From contig CM050450.1 of assembly GCA_027563935.2 (NCBI GenBank), positions 12,259,957-12,323,956 of the forward strand: DNA of 64,000 nucleotides, given 5' to 3'. Below, in pieces: positions 8,650-18,133 of the stretch. Made by a program: the position numbers and the translations under genes. The notes under the pieces are model-generated. The model searched no databases. It saw only the letters and a program-made list of their open reading frames with translations, and was not told where the DNA came from. Every line of letters starts with the position of its first letter. Position 1 is the first letter of the stretch. The DNA comes from Costus lasius (taxonomy: Eukaryota > Streptophyta > Magnoliopsida > Zingiberales > Costaceae).

Positions 8650-11562
8650 TCAAGGTGGATCTGGGGGGTTGGAAGGATGTATAATGCTCCGCTTCTCATG
8701 TGGCTCGTGAACAAAGTTATGCATTGGGCTTGATACAATCCCCCCAAGTTGACTGGATAGTTGCCCATGAAGAACTCTCAAAACACCACGGTTAGGACCT
8801 TGCCCAGGACGAACACTTGCAGCCACAGTCCCATTTCCAGCTTCCAATCTATGATCACGGCCAACAGTCACATGTGGTTTGATCAATCTTTCATCATCCA
8901 TCTGCCGATCTGCCCAAGAAGCATCTGGTGGCCTATCTATAATCCTCCCAGGACCAGGACCTGGTGGTCTCCATACAAGAATGATAAACAATGGATCAGC
9001 TATGTCTAAACCAATTCCAAAACCCACAGGGAGTTGAGTAAAGTGCAGTGAGAGTGTCATAAGAATGTCTTTAGAGTATTTCGTTTGACTAGCAGCCTTA
9101 AAACCATCATCATCCAGATGCTTAGTTGCTCCAATGCCTTGCTGTCCATTCTCTGATATTTTTGATTTTGGAGTTGAGATATCGGCTGCATCTTCCCAGT
9201 CATCTAACTCCACTACGTTCACCCCACCTTCCTCATCTGCAACATCCTTACTAGGTACACCTACTGGAATGATCTTTGTAACAGTGTCCTTGCCTATGTT
9301 TACCACACTAGAATCAGTTGATCCAACAACCTTGTTGGATGTCAATTCACATTTGACAGTGACATCACGTGCAGAAGGAAGATCACTAGTAGTTACAAGT
9401 TTAGAGTCAGCCAAGTACAAAGATGCATTATTTTGCTCATTTACCATGGTATTATCTTCCTGCACCTTATGATTGACAATACAGTTGGATCCATTAAGTA
9501 TTTTGTTGTCTGCTTCATAGTACCCACTAGATTTCACTTCTCCATAGGTTTCTACTCTCTTATCTTGTTCCAATGCAACGGTAAAAGATGGATGTACTTC
9601 AACATTATAAGAATCTTGTGGTGAATCCTCTGATGCTTCAGACTTTTCAAGCTTGGCTATTCTCAACATTGACTTGCCTCTAACGTCCCTATATGTATTA
9701 ATCACACTCAAGTTAACATCTAATCTTTTGGCGTCGGTTTTCTCTTTAGAATTTCTAAAGTCTTTTTCACTTGGTTTCTTTGGGTTCTCATTGAAGGAAT
9801 CTGATAAGTTAGGAGCACCAGGCGCAACTTCTTCCTTAGCCTGAGGCTCCAAAGCTTCCATTTGCTTAGACAAAACAATATCAAGAAGAACAATTGGAAG
9901 TGGGGGTTCGCTCGGCACTGCATCTATATCGACCATATTTGATGCTTCTCTACCATCATCTGGTGCTGACATTATAGAAGGATCAGAAGTCAAATTTGTG
10001 ACTTTCTTGGGCAGTGAAACTGGCTGTTCAGAGTATAATTTAAGCAGCAGCTGGCTATGCTCATTAGGGTTGATCTCTATCTGCCTTTGAGTGGGAATAG
10101 TTTCATTGACAGTAATGCTCACTGGATTAGGTGTTTCTACTTTAGCAGCAGGCATGCCAATTACCACAGGGGCTAATGACAAGGATGTGCCATACTTCTC
10201 ATTTTGTAAAACCACTGGCGGTTTCATAGTTACTTGTACTTCTATGGGCAAAGATTTAAAAGCAGGAAATCCCTCCAATTTAACATCTTCATGGCTGCCA
10301 CAGAGAGGTGTTTCAGAAGTATGTTTGCCACCAAGTGAGATGCTCACCATTGATTGGTTCATCAAAAGTAACCGAGTTGGTACCATATCAAGTTCTGCAT
10401 CTACTATCATTGGTAGAGTGGAATTTGAGCTTAAAAGTTCATACCCCAAGTCATCCGGTAATGGTGTGAATTCAACCTCTTTTTCATCTTTTACCGTGGT
10501 AAGTGGCTGTTTGAGGTTGAGACACTCCAAGGGGTTCAAGTTGCATAGAAGGATAGTATTCGGTGGTTGGGAGCACATTACCACTTCAGATTTAGCATCT
10601 TCTTCTTTTTCATTTCCAGATAGGCATTCCTCCAAAGGATCAGAATTGTTGATAATGGTGTGCAAGCTGCCCAACTCGTCCTCCACAACATCTACACTAT
10701 TGCAAGTCCAGAATTGGCGATCGACCTTCTTCTTCACTAATCTTTGTGGAAAAGGAATAGCCGGCACATAAGGTGGTGGTGGTATGTATGCCGGTTCCTT
10801 GTTTTTCTCTTGTTCATCATCAGGTCCTTCTATACCAACCCCTTCTTTCCTTAAGGTTTTCGGCTCGGGGTTTTTTTCCACATCCAGATTCATGTTGAGT
10901 TCATCTACTTGTTCCCCTATGCATGTATTGATAGCATTGCACTGTTCTCTAGGGTTCGCTTCGGGTTGCCCCGGAAGTCTACCAGAAGGTCTAGGTGACG
11001 TCAAGGCTTGCTGCGCGATCTGATTTTCAAGCATCCTTCCATGTGTGGTCAAAGCTTCAACTTGAGAGGCTAATTGCTGGATGGTCTCATTCATGCGCTC
11101 ATTTTGTCTGGATACTTGTTCAATTTGCTTGGTTTGGTTAGCCATAAAACCTTCAAGCATAGACTCCAAATTTGATCTAGGTGGTTGAGATGGAGGTTGT
11201 TGCCATTGTTGTTGGAAAGAATAGTTTGGGTTGCTCCTCCACCCAGGATCATATGTGTTAGAGTATGGATCATATTGCGTACTTGATGGAAAACTATTGA
11301 GTGTATTCACATGATCCGGTGCAAAGTCTCTGAAAGGAGGAGGTCCCATGTGGCAATCGGCTGAGAAATGTCTTGATGTACCACAACTCTCGTACGAGGT
11401 ACTATAGGCGGTGGTGGAGTTCAATCCAAAAGTGTCAAGCTTGTGAGCTAGAGAGTCTAATTTGGCAACTATTGAGCTCACTGCCTCAAGTTCAATTTCA
11501 CCACCTGCCCTATATGGTACTGCCCTCTCAGTTGACCACTGGTGGTAGTTCATCTTTTTCAA
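8650..11562 (-). CDS. Chimeric gag/linker-eIF4G ORF of E2 (970 codons)
   Basis: A single uninterrupted frame; the first ATG is residue 4 (11553), since the nominal first codon is TTG. Residues 5-130 are the C-terminal half of Athila-type gag (NYHQW, degenerate knuckle CGTSRHFSADC lacking its first cysteine, YDPYSNTYDPGW). Residues 131-190 are Q-rich and predicted coiled coil. Residues 197-284 lead to PFPQRL..DRQF, after which the protease is deleted; 287-400 are the post-protease linker (PLPDDLGYELL, LPMIVDAEL) that normally precedes reverse transcriptase. From about 402 the frame instead resembles plant eIF4G: VQVTMKPPVV (442-451), DDWEDAADISTPK (787-799), KYSKDILM (828-835), RIIDRPP (873-879), VRPGQGPNRGVLR (917-929), GGIVSSPM (940-947). 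It stops before the MIF4G domain. The eIF4E-binding pattern YxxxxL-phi (Y829, L834, M835) is kept. Inferred: a captured host cDNA replaced pol. Residues 450-780 are less certain. Confidence 0.88.
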   Translation of the reverse strand: MKKMNYHQWSTERAVPYRAGGEIELEAVSSIVAKLDSLAHKLDTFGLNSTTAYSTSYESCGTSRHFSADCHMGPPPFRDFAPDHVNTLNSFPSSTQYDPYSNTYDPGWRSNPNYSFQQQWQQPPSQPPRSNLESMLEGFMANQTKQIEQVSRQNERMNETIQQLASQVEALTTHGRMLENQIAQQALTSPRPSGRLPGQPEANPREQCNAINTCIGEQVDELNMNLDVEKNPEPKTLRKEGVGIEGPDDEQEKNKEPAYIPPPPYVPAIPFPQRLVKKKVDRQFWTCNSVDVVEDELGSLHTIINNSDPLEECLSGNEKEEDAKSEVVMCSQPPNTILLCNLNPLECLNLKQPLTTVKDEKEVEFTPLPDDLGYELLSSNSTLPMIVDAELDMVPTRLLLMNQSMVSISLGGKHTSETPLCGSHEDVKLEGFPAFKSLPIEVQVTMKPPVVLQNEKYGTSLSLAPVVIGMPAAKVETPNPVSITVNETIPTQRQIEINPNEHSQLLLKLYSEQPVSLPKKVTNLTSDPSIMSAPDDGREASNMVDIDAVPSEPPLPIVLLDIVLSKQMEALEPQAKEEVAPGAPNLSDSFNENPKKPSEKDFRNSKEKTDAKRLDVNLSVINTYRDVRGKSMLRIAKLEKSEASEDSPQDSYNVEVHPSFTVALEQDKRVETYGEVKSSGYYEADNKILNGSNCIVNHKVQEDNTMVNEQNNASLYLADSKLVTTSDLPSARDVTVKCELTSNKVVGSTDSSVVNIGKDTVTKIIPVGVPSKDVADEEGGVNVVELDDWEDAADISTPKSKISENGQQGIGATKHLDDDGFKAASQTKYSKDILMTLSLHFTQLPVGFGIGLDIADPLFIILVWRPPGPGPGRIIDRPPDASWADRQMDDERLIKPHVTVGRDHRLEAGNGTVAASVRPGQGPNRGVLRVLHGQLSSQLGGIVSSPMHNFVHEPHEKRSIIHPSNPPDPP

Positions 11563-11713
11563 GAAATTCTTTCTGAGCTGGCTGCCTTAGACTTAGCTTT
11601 TCTACGGCGTCGGAAGGTCTTTTCAATTCAGGATCCGCAAGTGCTAGTTCTCCCGACCGTAGAGTCCTACGCATAAACCAAGTAAATTCAAAGGCAACCT
11701 TTCCAATTAACAA
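11528..11713 (-). pseudogene. E2 gag N-terminal remnant
   Basis: Sixty-one codons with the gag start MRRTLRSGELALADPELKRP, matching the basic N-terminus seen in E1. A deletion of the capsid domain joins it to the zinc-knuckle half, out of frame by one base near 11550. The chimeric ORF would therefore need its own start (ATG at 11553) or a frameshift to be translated with this leader. Confidence 0.65.
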
Positions 11714-11851
11714 AAAGATATGCAGTGATTATCAGAAATGTAAAAAGAGATTAACACTAAATAACGAAAAACTAATAAACTAAAAGAAAGAAAAAGAAGT
11801 GAAACGCCTAGTCTAGCAATAACTTAACCGTGTCGATATTGATAAATTTGG

Positions 11852-11869
11852 TCCTCGGCAACGGCGCCA
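11852..11869 (-). other. Primer binding site, tRNA-Asp (E2 left copy)
   Basis: Minus strand TGGCGCCGTTGCCGAGGA, one mismatch to the tRNA-Asp complement; perfect in the right unit at 48818-48835. Six bases from the LTR end. Confidence 0.92.
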
Positions 11870-11875
11870 AAAACT

Positions 11876-13323
11876 TGATAGCCGGTAAATTAGCCGTTCC
11901 GCAAGTATACGGACTATCGAAGTAATATATATATATATCGATCCCACAGGGACCAAATACCAAGTACCGACTGATTAGATTACCACAAGCTAGACGATCT
12001 TTAAGTGGTTGTGAAATGGTCACTAAGATCTAAAATTAAGCTAAACAAGAGATAAGCAAGACAAATAGAATTGAAAGCTAGGTAATTGCATGATGAATGG
12101 TCTAAGGATGGGTAGGATCAAGGCTAGGGTCCACCGCCTTGATGCGCTATGCATGGATTGATAACAATATGAAAGTCCCTTTTTAATCTTAGGGCGATCC
12201 AAAGGTGAGCAAGTCATCCTCTCTCGAGTGATGCGACTTGCGACTAGGAGTTTACCAGATTTAGCGTCTACCGTTGTAGGACGCGAAACCTAATAAGCTC
12301 ATCGAGGGCCGGATCGTGCATACCATTCCATCATTTGTACATGTTGTCCCCTCTCGGGTGATACAACAAGGTGCTTATACGATCAAACGTCTACCGTCGT
12401 AGTACGCTTAACTCGTATAAACCCAAAGAGTGCCAAATGGTATACACTACCCGTACTCAATCGACCACTCTCGTGCGACGATTGAGATACTCCTACCTAT
12501 GGTTTACAACATCTGGACGTGCCTCTCGACCCTACCAGATATCTAAGAGCATGAAATTAACACAATGTAAAACTTCATTGGATACGTGCAACTAGGCATG
12601 ATAAGACAATCTAGGGTTCACAATATAAAGCTATAATCCACACATAGAACATTCAAGGGGCTTTCCCTAGCCCTAAAACAAAGTTTAAGATACAATGCTC
12701 ATGTTCCAAAGCAAAGAACAAATCGGTTTAAGCATTCCATCCATGGAGAATACAATCGATCGTCAGATAGAAATGAGAAGACAAAACTCCCTCAAGTAGG
12801 AAAAAGCCGCCTGGTGTAGCCTCCTCTTCCTCCAATCGGTCGTCTCTCTCCTTCACGCTCTCACGTGGAAGGGTCTTCTCCTTTCTCCCGTCGCTCAGCT
12901 GCCACCTCCTTGCCTTACGTCCGTGCGTGAATGTGTAATCTCCCCCCTTTTTCTTTACGTGAATAGGGTTTTTGTCCCTTTCCTCTCCTCTCCTTATCGA
13001 ATTCCACTTTTTCCCTCCTAGAGCCCTCTGTTTGACGTGGATAAGTTGAGGGGTGAAGATCTGGAAAATCGGTACAAGGCGACACCAAAGCCACGGGGTG
13101 TGGTTCTGGTCACTAGGTGGACCGTGGTTTTCGCCGAGAATACAGATTTCGCTGAAAATGGTGGCATTCCCTTGCTTTTTCCCTGAAATGATGCAAAAAC
13201 ACCAAAGAGTGTAGATTCCAAAGATAAAGCAATAATTCCATGCAAATAAGGTGTAAATGCTAGAAAAGTAAAGATATAACGAGGAAAATAGCATAAAAAT
13301 CTCTATATAAAAATGACTCAACA
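11876..13323 (-). repeat. E2 5' LTR (left copy)
   Basis: 1448 bp, plus-strand ends TGATAGCC..and..ACTCAACA (TG..CA). Contains an AT dinucleotide run (7 repeats here, 6 in the right unit). The outer flank CCTCC (13324-13328) is the target duplication and restores the E1 gag reading. Confidence 0.95.
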
Positions 13324-14292
13324 CCTCCCCCTGGAATACAACATCCATCTGCCAATCAAAGGCAATAAGATCCTCCACAAAAATCCAGATTAGAGTCGAT
13401 GTTGGAAAATTTAATGGCAACTCAAATGAAGCACAATGACTCTATAAATGAGCAAATTCTCTAGTTGAACATGAAAGTGGACTCTGTCTCCACTCACTCA
13501 AAAATGATGGAAAGCCAGATCATAGAGCTGGACCAGCGAACCAGTTCATTGTCAAGACACCCAGGAAAGCTTCCAGCTCAACCTGAAGCAAATCTGAGAG
13601 ATCAGTGCAATGCCATCATGATGAGTGGTAGTGAGCGATCGGAGGAATGTAAAACCGAAAACATGGGGGATGAAGAGGACAAGTCTGAAAGCCAAAAAAA
13701 GGAGCCTCATCATGAGACTCCTGACGCACTCGATGCTGAAACGATAATGGTGGTTGTTGGAGACTCAGCAGATTCCGCATGTAATCAACCACCTCTCAAA
13801 GTCGAGGATCCTGGAAGCTTCGACATACCATGCAAAATCGGCAACATTTCATTCAATCGAGCACTCTTGGATTTGGGTTCTAGGGTCAGCATCATGTCGG
13901 TCGTCACTTTCAAGAAGCCGAACTTGTGGACTCTCAAATCAACATCTCAGGTTCTCTAGTTCGCAAACAACTCTAGACTTCACCCACTCGGGATTGCTGA
14001 GAATTTACCATTGCAATTTAAAGGATTCTCTATCCCGGTAGACTTTGTGATTCTGGATATGCACGAGAACTCTATTTTCCTTCTTATATTGGGCAGACCA
14101 TTCCTTGCCGCCGTCAGAGCCATAATTGATGTCCCACACAGGACGATGAAGTTCTGCATTCATGGAAACGCTATATCATTCAATCTTCCTGTTACTAACA
14201 ATGAACTCTATCTTTCAGGTTCCAGGGAGAGCAGAACGGAGGTGAAGGGAAGTATTGCACAGTCAAGAAGTAAGATAGAGCTCTTCCCATAA
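13324..14292 (+). pseudogene. E1 gag C-terminus and aspartic protease (left copy)
   Basis: Continuation of the E1 gag after E2: the N-L-E-S-M-L-E-type coiled-coil start (about 13385), then 13465-14292 in one frame. It has LPAQPEANLRDQCNAI (gag end), then the protease beginning DPGSFDIPCKIGNISF, with the active-site segment LLDLGSRVS (consensus LCDLGAS) and the C-terminal ILGRPFL motif. Protease would cleave the gag polyprotein. Stops at 13462-13464 and 13957-13959 break it; otherwise the frame is kept up to 14290. Alanine of the DLGA motif is serine and followed by arginine. Confidence 0.86.
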
Positions 14293-14650
14293 GCTTTTTT
14301 TGAACACTTTGGAGATAGACCCAACGACTCGATTGGCCCAAGAGGAAATAAAGTGGCAACTATGATATCACACACTTATGATGCCACGGGAGCCGATCTG
14401 AAGAAGAAGATCTTGAGACTGTTCGGAGATAAAATTTTAATTGACTTTGCAAAAGCTTATGTGCTTTATAACTCTGTTATTCCACGTTCTGTCAAAACAA
14501 TTAGAGATAAACTTGTATATCTTGTGCTTATTTTAATAGGTGCAACCTGTGGACGACGACAAAGGTAGAAACTCCACGCCACATACTTAGCTTCTCCACC
14601 ACCAGACCCACCATGAGCATCACGCTGGTCAAGCTAGTGACCCGAAAGAA
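14293..14650 (+). other. E1 region after protease, RT absent
   Basis: A 71-codon open stretch (14353-14568) continues in the protease frame but shows no reverse transcriptase, RNase H or integrase motif. It then runs into the sequence that in full Athila-type elements follows the end of pol. The whole catalytic pol region is missing here. Confidence 0.6.
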
Positions 14651-14656
14651 GTGCTT

Positions 14657-14674
14657 GTTGGGAGGCAACCCAAC
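14657..14674 (+). promoter_or_regulatory. Conserved stem-loop after the E1 gag-protease frame
   Basis: GTTGGGAGGCAACCCAAC: 6 bp stem, loop AGGCAA. The outer pair is G-C here but C-G in E2, E3 and E4, a compensatory swap that keeps the stem. Preceded by GTGCTT, comparable with GCGCTT in the others. Confidence 0.82.
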
Positions 14675-14805
14675 CTCTTATTCACTCTTTTACTTTCTTA
14701 TTTCTTTTCATCATTTAGACATTGTTATTTTCTAATTTTTATTTCATATTTATGCTCTCTAAGCTGTACCATGCTGATGAAAATTTTTCTGGATTTTTCA
14801 GGAAT

Positions 14806-15075
14806 CACCAAGCCATGCACGGTCGCACCCGTGCATCCATGCACGGCCGTGCATGACTCAGTTAACTTTTCTGCACGCGTGACCGAGCGCTGCACGGGCA
14901 TGAGTGTGAAGGCGTGAACGGTCGTGACGCGTAAGGAGTTCCACACCCGCACTTGACCGAGATGTGCACGGGCATGCCCGTGCACCGATGCACGGTCGTG
15001 CATCGTAAGTGAACTCAGTTGGGTGTCGAGGCCGAGAGCTGCACGACCTAGGCTGTGTACTCGTACACACCCGTG
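14806..15075. repeat. E1 palindromic array (CACGGCCGTG type)
   Basis: Several copies of short palindromes such as GCACGGCCGTGC (14838), GCACGGGCATGCCCGTGC (14965) and GCACGGTCGTGC, spaced irregularly between the stem-loop and ORF3. The E1 LTR has the same type (38355-38520). Confidence 0.8.
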
Positions 15076-15085
15076 CATGACATTT

Positions 15086-15093
15086 TATAAAAA
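15086..15093 (+). promoter_or_regulatory. TATA-box-like site upstream of E1 ORF3
   Basis: TATAAAAA followed by GGGC, 308 bp before the ORF3 ATG and just after the palindromic array, with a C-rich leader downstream. Fits a plant core promoter; an internal promoter for ORF3 is an inference. Confidence 0.4.
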
Positions 15094-15400
15094 GGGCTGC
15101 CTGCACACGCGCATACACACCCATGTACGCAACCCTAGCGTGGCCACCACCATCCTGATCCGCCGCCTCCGGTGCCCGATCGACCTCCGGCGACCTCCCA
15201 TCGTCTTTCCCGACCTCCGGCGACTCTTTCCCCCAACTTTCCAGCGTCGATTCGTGCCTCCTGCCGCCGTTCGCCGCAGCCCTAGTTCTGGTCACCGCCC
15301 ACTGTTCCGCTGCCGTCGACCCTACTTCTTCATCGCCGGCGCACCTGAAGCTTCCTTCTCAGCACCGAGCATCTTCCTGTCATCTTCCTACGCCTCCAAG

Positions 15401-16403
15401 ATGTCTCATCGGAAGCAAGTCACTTCCAAACTCCGAGCCTCCTCTTCTAGCGCCACCGCCGTCCAACAGCCACCATCTGCTGCTCCTCCAACTCCATATG
15501 GGATCATTTGCAAAGATCCAGAGTAACTTACCAGTCTCACTACCCTCGCACGCCGCCCAGTGGTGACCACACGGTTCCTGGACCACGCAACTCTAAACAC
15601 CTTGAGTTTCTACGAGGATGTGAAATGGCTTTTTCAACATGTGGGGTGGGATCAATTCTTCACTATCTGCTATCCCACCTACATCCCTATCGTATTAGAG
15701 TTCCTGTCTTCCATGGAGTTTCATGCTAGCATCCACACTTACGATGATGATGGCAGTCTTTCCTTCCGGCTCAACAATACTGAGTTTGTGCTTACGTTGA
15801 CAGAGCTGAATTCTATCTATGGCTTTCCTACAGATGGGATGAGACTCACACCAACCGAATTTAAAGCAAGCAACTTCTGGGCTGACTTGACCGATTTCTG
15901 ACCTTTTGATACCAGGACAGCCAGAGCCACCTGCCTCAAGAATCTTGTCTTGAAGTATGTGCATCGTGTCATGGCACACACTATTTTTGGTCGAGGGGAG
16001 TCTGATGGTCTTGTTCGGGCATCCGAGCTCTAATTTCTATGGGCGATGCTGCATAGAGTCCGCCTCAACACTGCCTTTCATTTCGCCAAGCAACTCCGGA
16101 AGGTATCAAGGGCACCGAAGGGTGCCATTTCTCTCGGGGGACTTCTTACCCCACTAGCCTTTGTAGTAGGGATTCGTCCCTACCAGATGGAACAAGCCCG
16201 GGGCAACAGCTGACTCAATCTTGATTCCTGCATTTCCATGCGAATGATAGTTAAGGAGGGAGAATTCTACAGTCTAGTCTTCCCCGAGAGCGATGTCAAA
16301 CTACCACTGCCAAATCCAGCGAGCACCATAGTACGCGAACAGCAAAACTGGAGAGTTGAGGTAGTCGAGGATCAGGACGTGCCTCTTGCGACTGAGCCTC
16401 CAC
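15401..16403 (+). pseudogene. E1 ORF3, Athila envelope-position protein (left copy)
   Basis: ATG at 15401 (MSHRKQVTSK, basic N-terminus). One frame is kept over about 334 codons but holds in-frame stops at 15524, 15899, about 16031 and about 16212. Recognisable blocks: FYEDVKWLFQHVGWDQFF, LTLTELNSIYGF, KYVHRVMAHTIFGRGESDG, LHRVRLNTAFHFAKQ, GGLLTPLAF, DSCISMRMI, PLPNP. These match the plant Athila ORF protein (also annotated as putative plant transposon protein), of unknown function, located where envelope genes sit. The Copia-like element interrupts it at 16404 before the coiled-coil C-terminus seen in E3. Confidence 0.82.
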
Positions 16404-18120
16404 TGTTGGTATATATGCCCTGTAGACCAATGTATGGACATGGTCAGGCATTGTTTGAATGTACTTTGATAGAACTATTACTCTTTATATTTGCATGGTC
16501 GTTATTATGCAGACTTCTCTACTTGCGTTGATGTATTGAGTTGCATGTATAATGTCCCAGGAGTTTGGATTGGATCAATTCTCATAAGCTATCCCCAGAC
16601 AAGGTACCTTAGCAGATATGGGACAGCTTTGGTACATGTGAGACTGGTGTATGGGCTGGTTAAGTGCGGGGCACAGTAACGCAGACATACAGGTGCATTG
16701 GATGCACTGGAGTGATCCACCGTGAGGATTGACTTGTCTAGTCAACAAGTCAATCTCACATGCATGAGGTTTGCATTGATCCTTAGACTTGAGGTATTCA
16801 TGTCTAGATTTGATGATGGGTATGCTTTGATACAGTCTTACATCTCTCCGTAATTGGGAGACCAAAATGACTGTCATTGGGCATGCCATAAGTCACGTAG
16901 AGACATGGATGACCAATAGTAGGATTTGCCCCTTCCTTATTGGAAGCATGATATCCACTCGGGGCACCCCACCTTATTGGTGCATGACAGGAATGTGTGG
17001 CCACACTTGTTGACTCATGACCAATGCATTGGATTGATAAACTTGAGACTAATCCAATGGCAGGATATCAGTTTAGGCAAAGGGATCTATAATGCAATGG
17101 GAATCCTCGTTGCTTGTTAGGAGTTGTTGCCATAATGACTTAAGTCCTATGACATGGGTAGTAGTGATGTGTTGCTAGATACCCCTCACTACTTATGATG
17201 TTTACATCATTGCCATCGTCATATGGATCCTACGGGGTCACACGCAATAGACTCTTGATGTTGCTTTAATCAGAAGCCTTATGATCAAGTTATTGGATAA
17301 CTTGGATCAATTTGGAAGATTTCATCAGCGCCAATGGGCCTGATGAGTTGGAAGAAAGTTATTGGAGCCAAACTTCATTTTTGGCAGGTTGACCCGAAAT
17401 TGACCTTAATTGGTCACATTTGGATTAGGGTTGCATTGATTAGATCCAATGGCTTAATCAACCCATGCCATGAAGTTTGGGCTAGCTCATTATCCAATGA
17501 GGCCCAATAATTAGTTGTCACGTATTCCCTTCTTGGAATACGTGAGGTCTCATACACAAGGAGGCGTGGAGGCTAAAGGTGGCGACAACTTGAGAGCTTG
17601 GAGCTCTCCTTCTTCATCAAGGAGCGCAATCTTCTTCCTTGGAGCCGAAAGTTCTTCCTCTTCCTCTCTTCTTTGGCACAAGGATTCTTTGTGCTTGGTG
17701 GCGTCTTCTTGCCACAAGCCCTCATCGTTCCTTGGCCATAGGCGCAACTTGGAGGTGGCGCAAGCAAAGAAGAAGAGGGAAGTCCTTGGCGGCATCTTCC
17801 CTATCCCCTCCTTGGCGCAAGTTCTCTTGAAGGTGGCGCAAGTGAGGTGAAGGCTTGATTCTCTTCCCGAGGCTAGCACCAAGCGTAGAAGGGAGCAACG
17901 ATCAAGGAGTCGACACGTGGATACTTGTAGAGGGCGAGCACTTGATCGTCTTCAACATGGCTTCGGCAACTAGACAAGCAAAAGAGGTACATCTCTAACA
18001 CATCCTTGTGTCTTCTCTCTCGCATGGATCCTTGGTACCGGAATATGTTTCGGGTGTAATGATTCTTCCGCTGCGTCCTGGGACTATAAAATTTTAAATT
18101 ACACCCGGTATTCCCTAACA
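16404..18120 (+). repeat. Copia-like 5' LTR (left copy)
   Basis: 1717 bp; 1907 bp in the right unit. At 17520 a 190 bp net deletion carries a 12 bp insert CGTATTCCCTTC whose first 8 bases are the reverse complement of GGAATACG just downstream (17535-17542). Confidence 0.85.
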
Positions 18121-18121
18121 G

Positions 18122-18133
18122 TGGTATCAGAGC
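18122..18133 (+). other. Primer binding site, initiator tRNA-Met
   Basis: TGGTATCAGAGC one base after the LTR end, the standard plant initiator-Met primer site. Confidence 0.92.

Larger units (their letters stand above)
3894..13323 (-). mobile_element. E2 (left copy), non-autonomous Athila-type element carrying an eIF4G fragment
   Basis: Minus-strand element of 9.4 kb with 5' LTR 11876-13323, primer site 11852-11869, chimeric ORF 8650-11562, stem-loop 8591-8608, tandem palindromic array 6960-7490, ORF3 remnant 6298-6799, polypurine tract 5322-5335 and 3' LTR 3894-5321. Target duplication CCTCC lies at 3889-3893 and 13324-13328, so both outer ends are in place although the 3' LTR tip is altered. 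Capsid, protease, RT, RNase H and integrase are absent; it must rely on proteins from other elements for mobility. Confidence 0.93.

Noticed and set aside
10091..10771. 226-codon plus-strand frame opposite the chimeric ORF (and its twin at 47057-47737)
   Set aside because: It lies fully antisense to a much longer frame with recognisable domains, and its own translation shows no known motif; a shadow frame.
12728..13420. 230-codon minus-strand frame over the E2 5' LTR (also 49649-50314)
   Set aside because: Runs through LTR sequence and out into E1 gag flank; composition is low-complexity and no domain is visible.
15023..15400. Arginine/proline-rich frame upstream of ORF3 as an ORF3 N-terminal extension
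   Set aside because: It covers the palindromic array and C-rich leader; ORF3 homologues in E2 and E3 start at an MxxR/K-type N-terminus equivalent to 15401.
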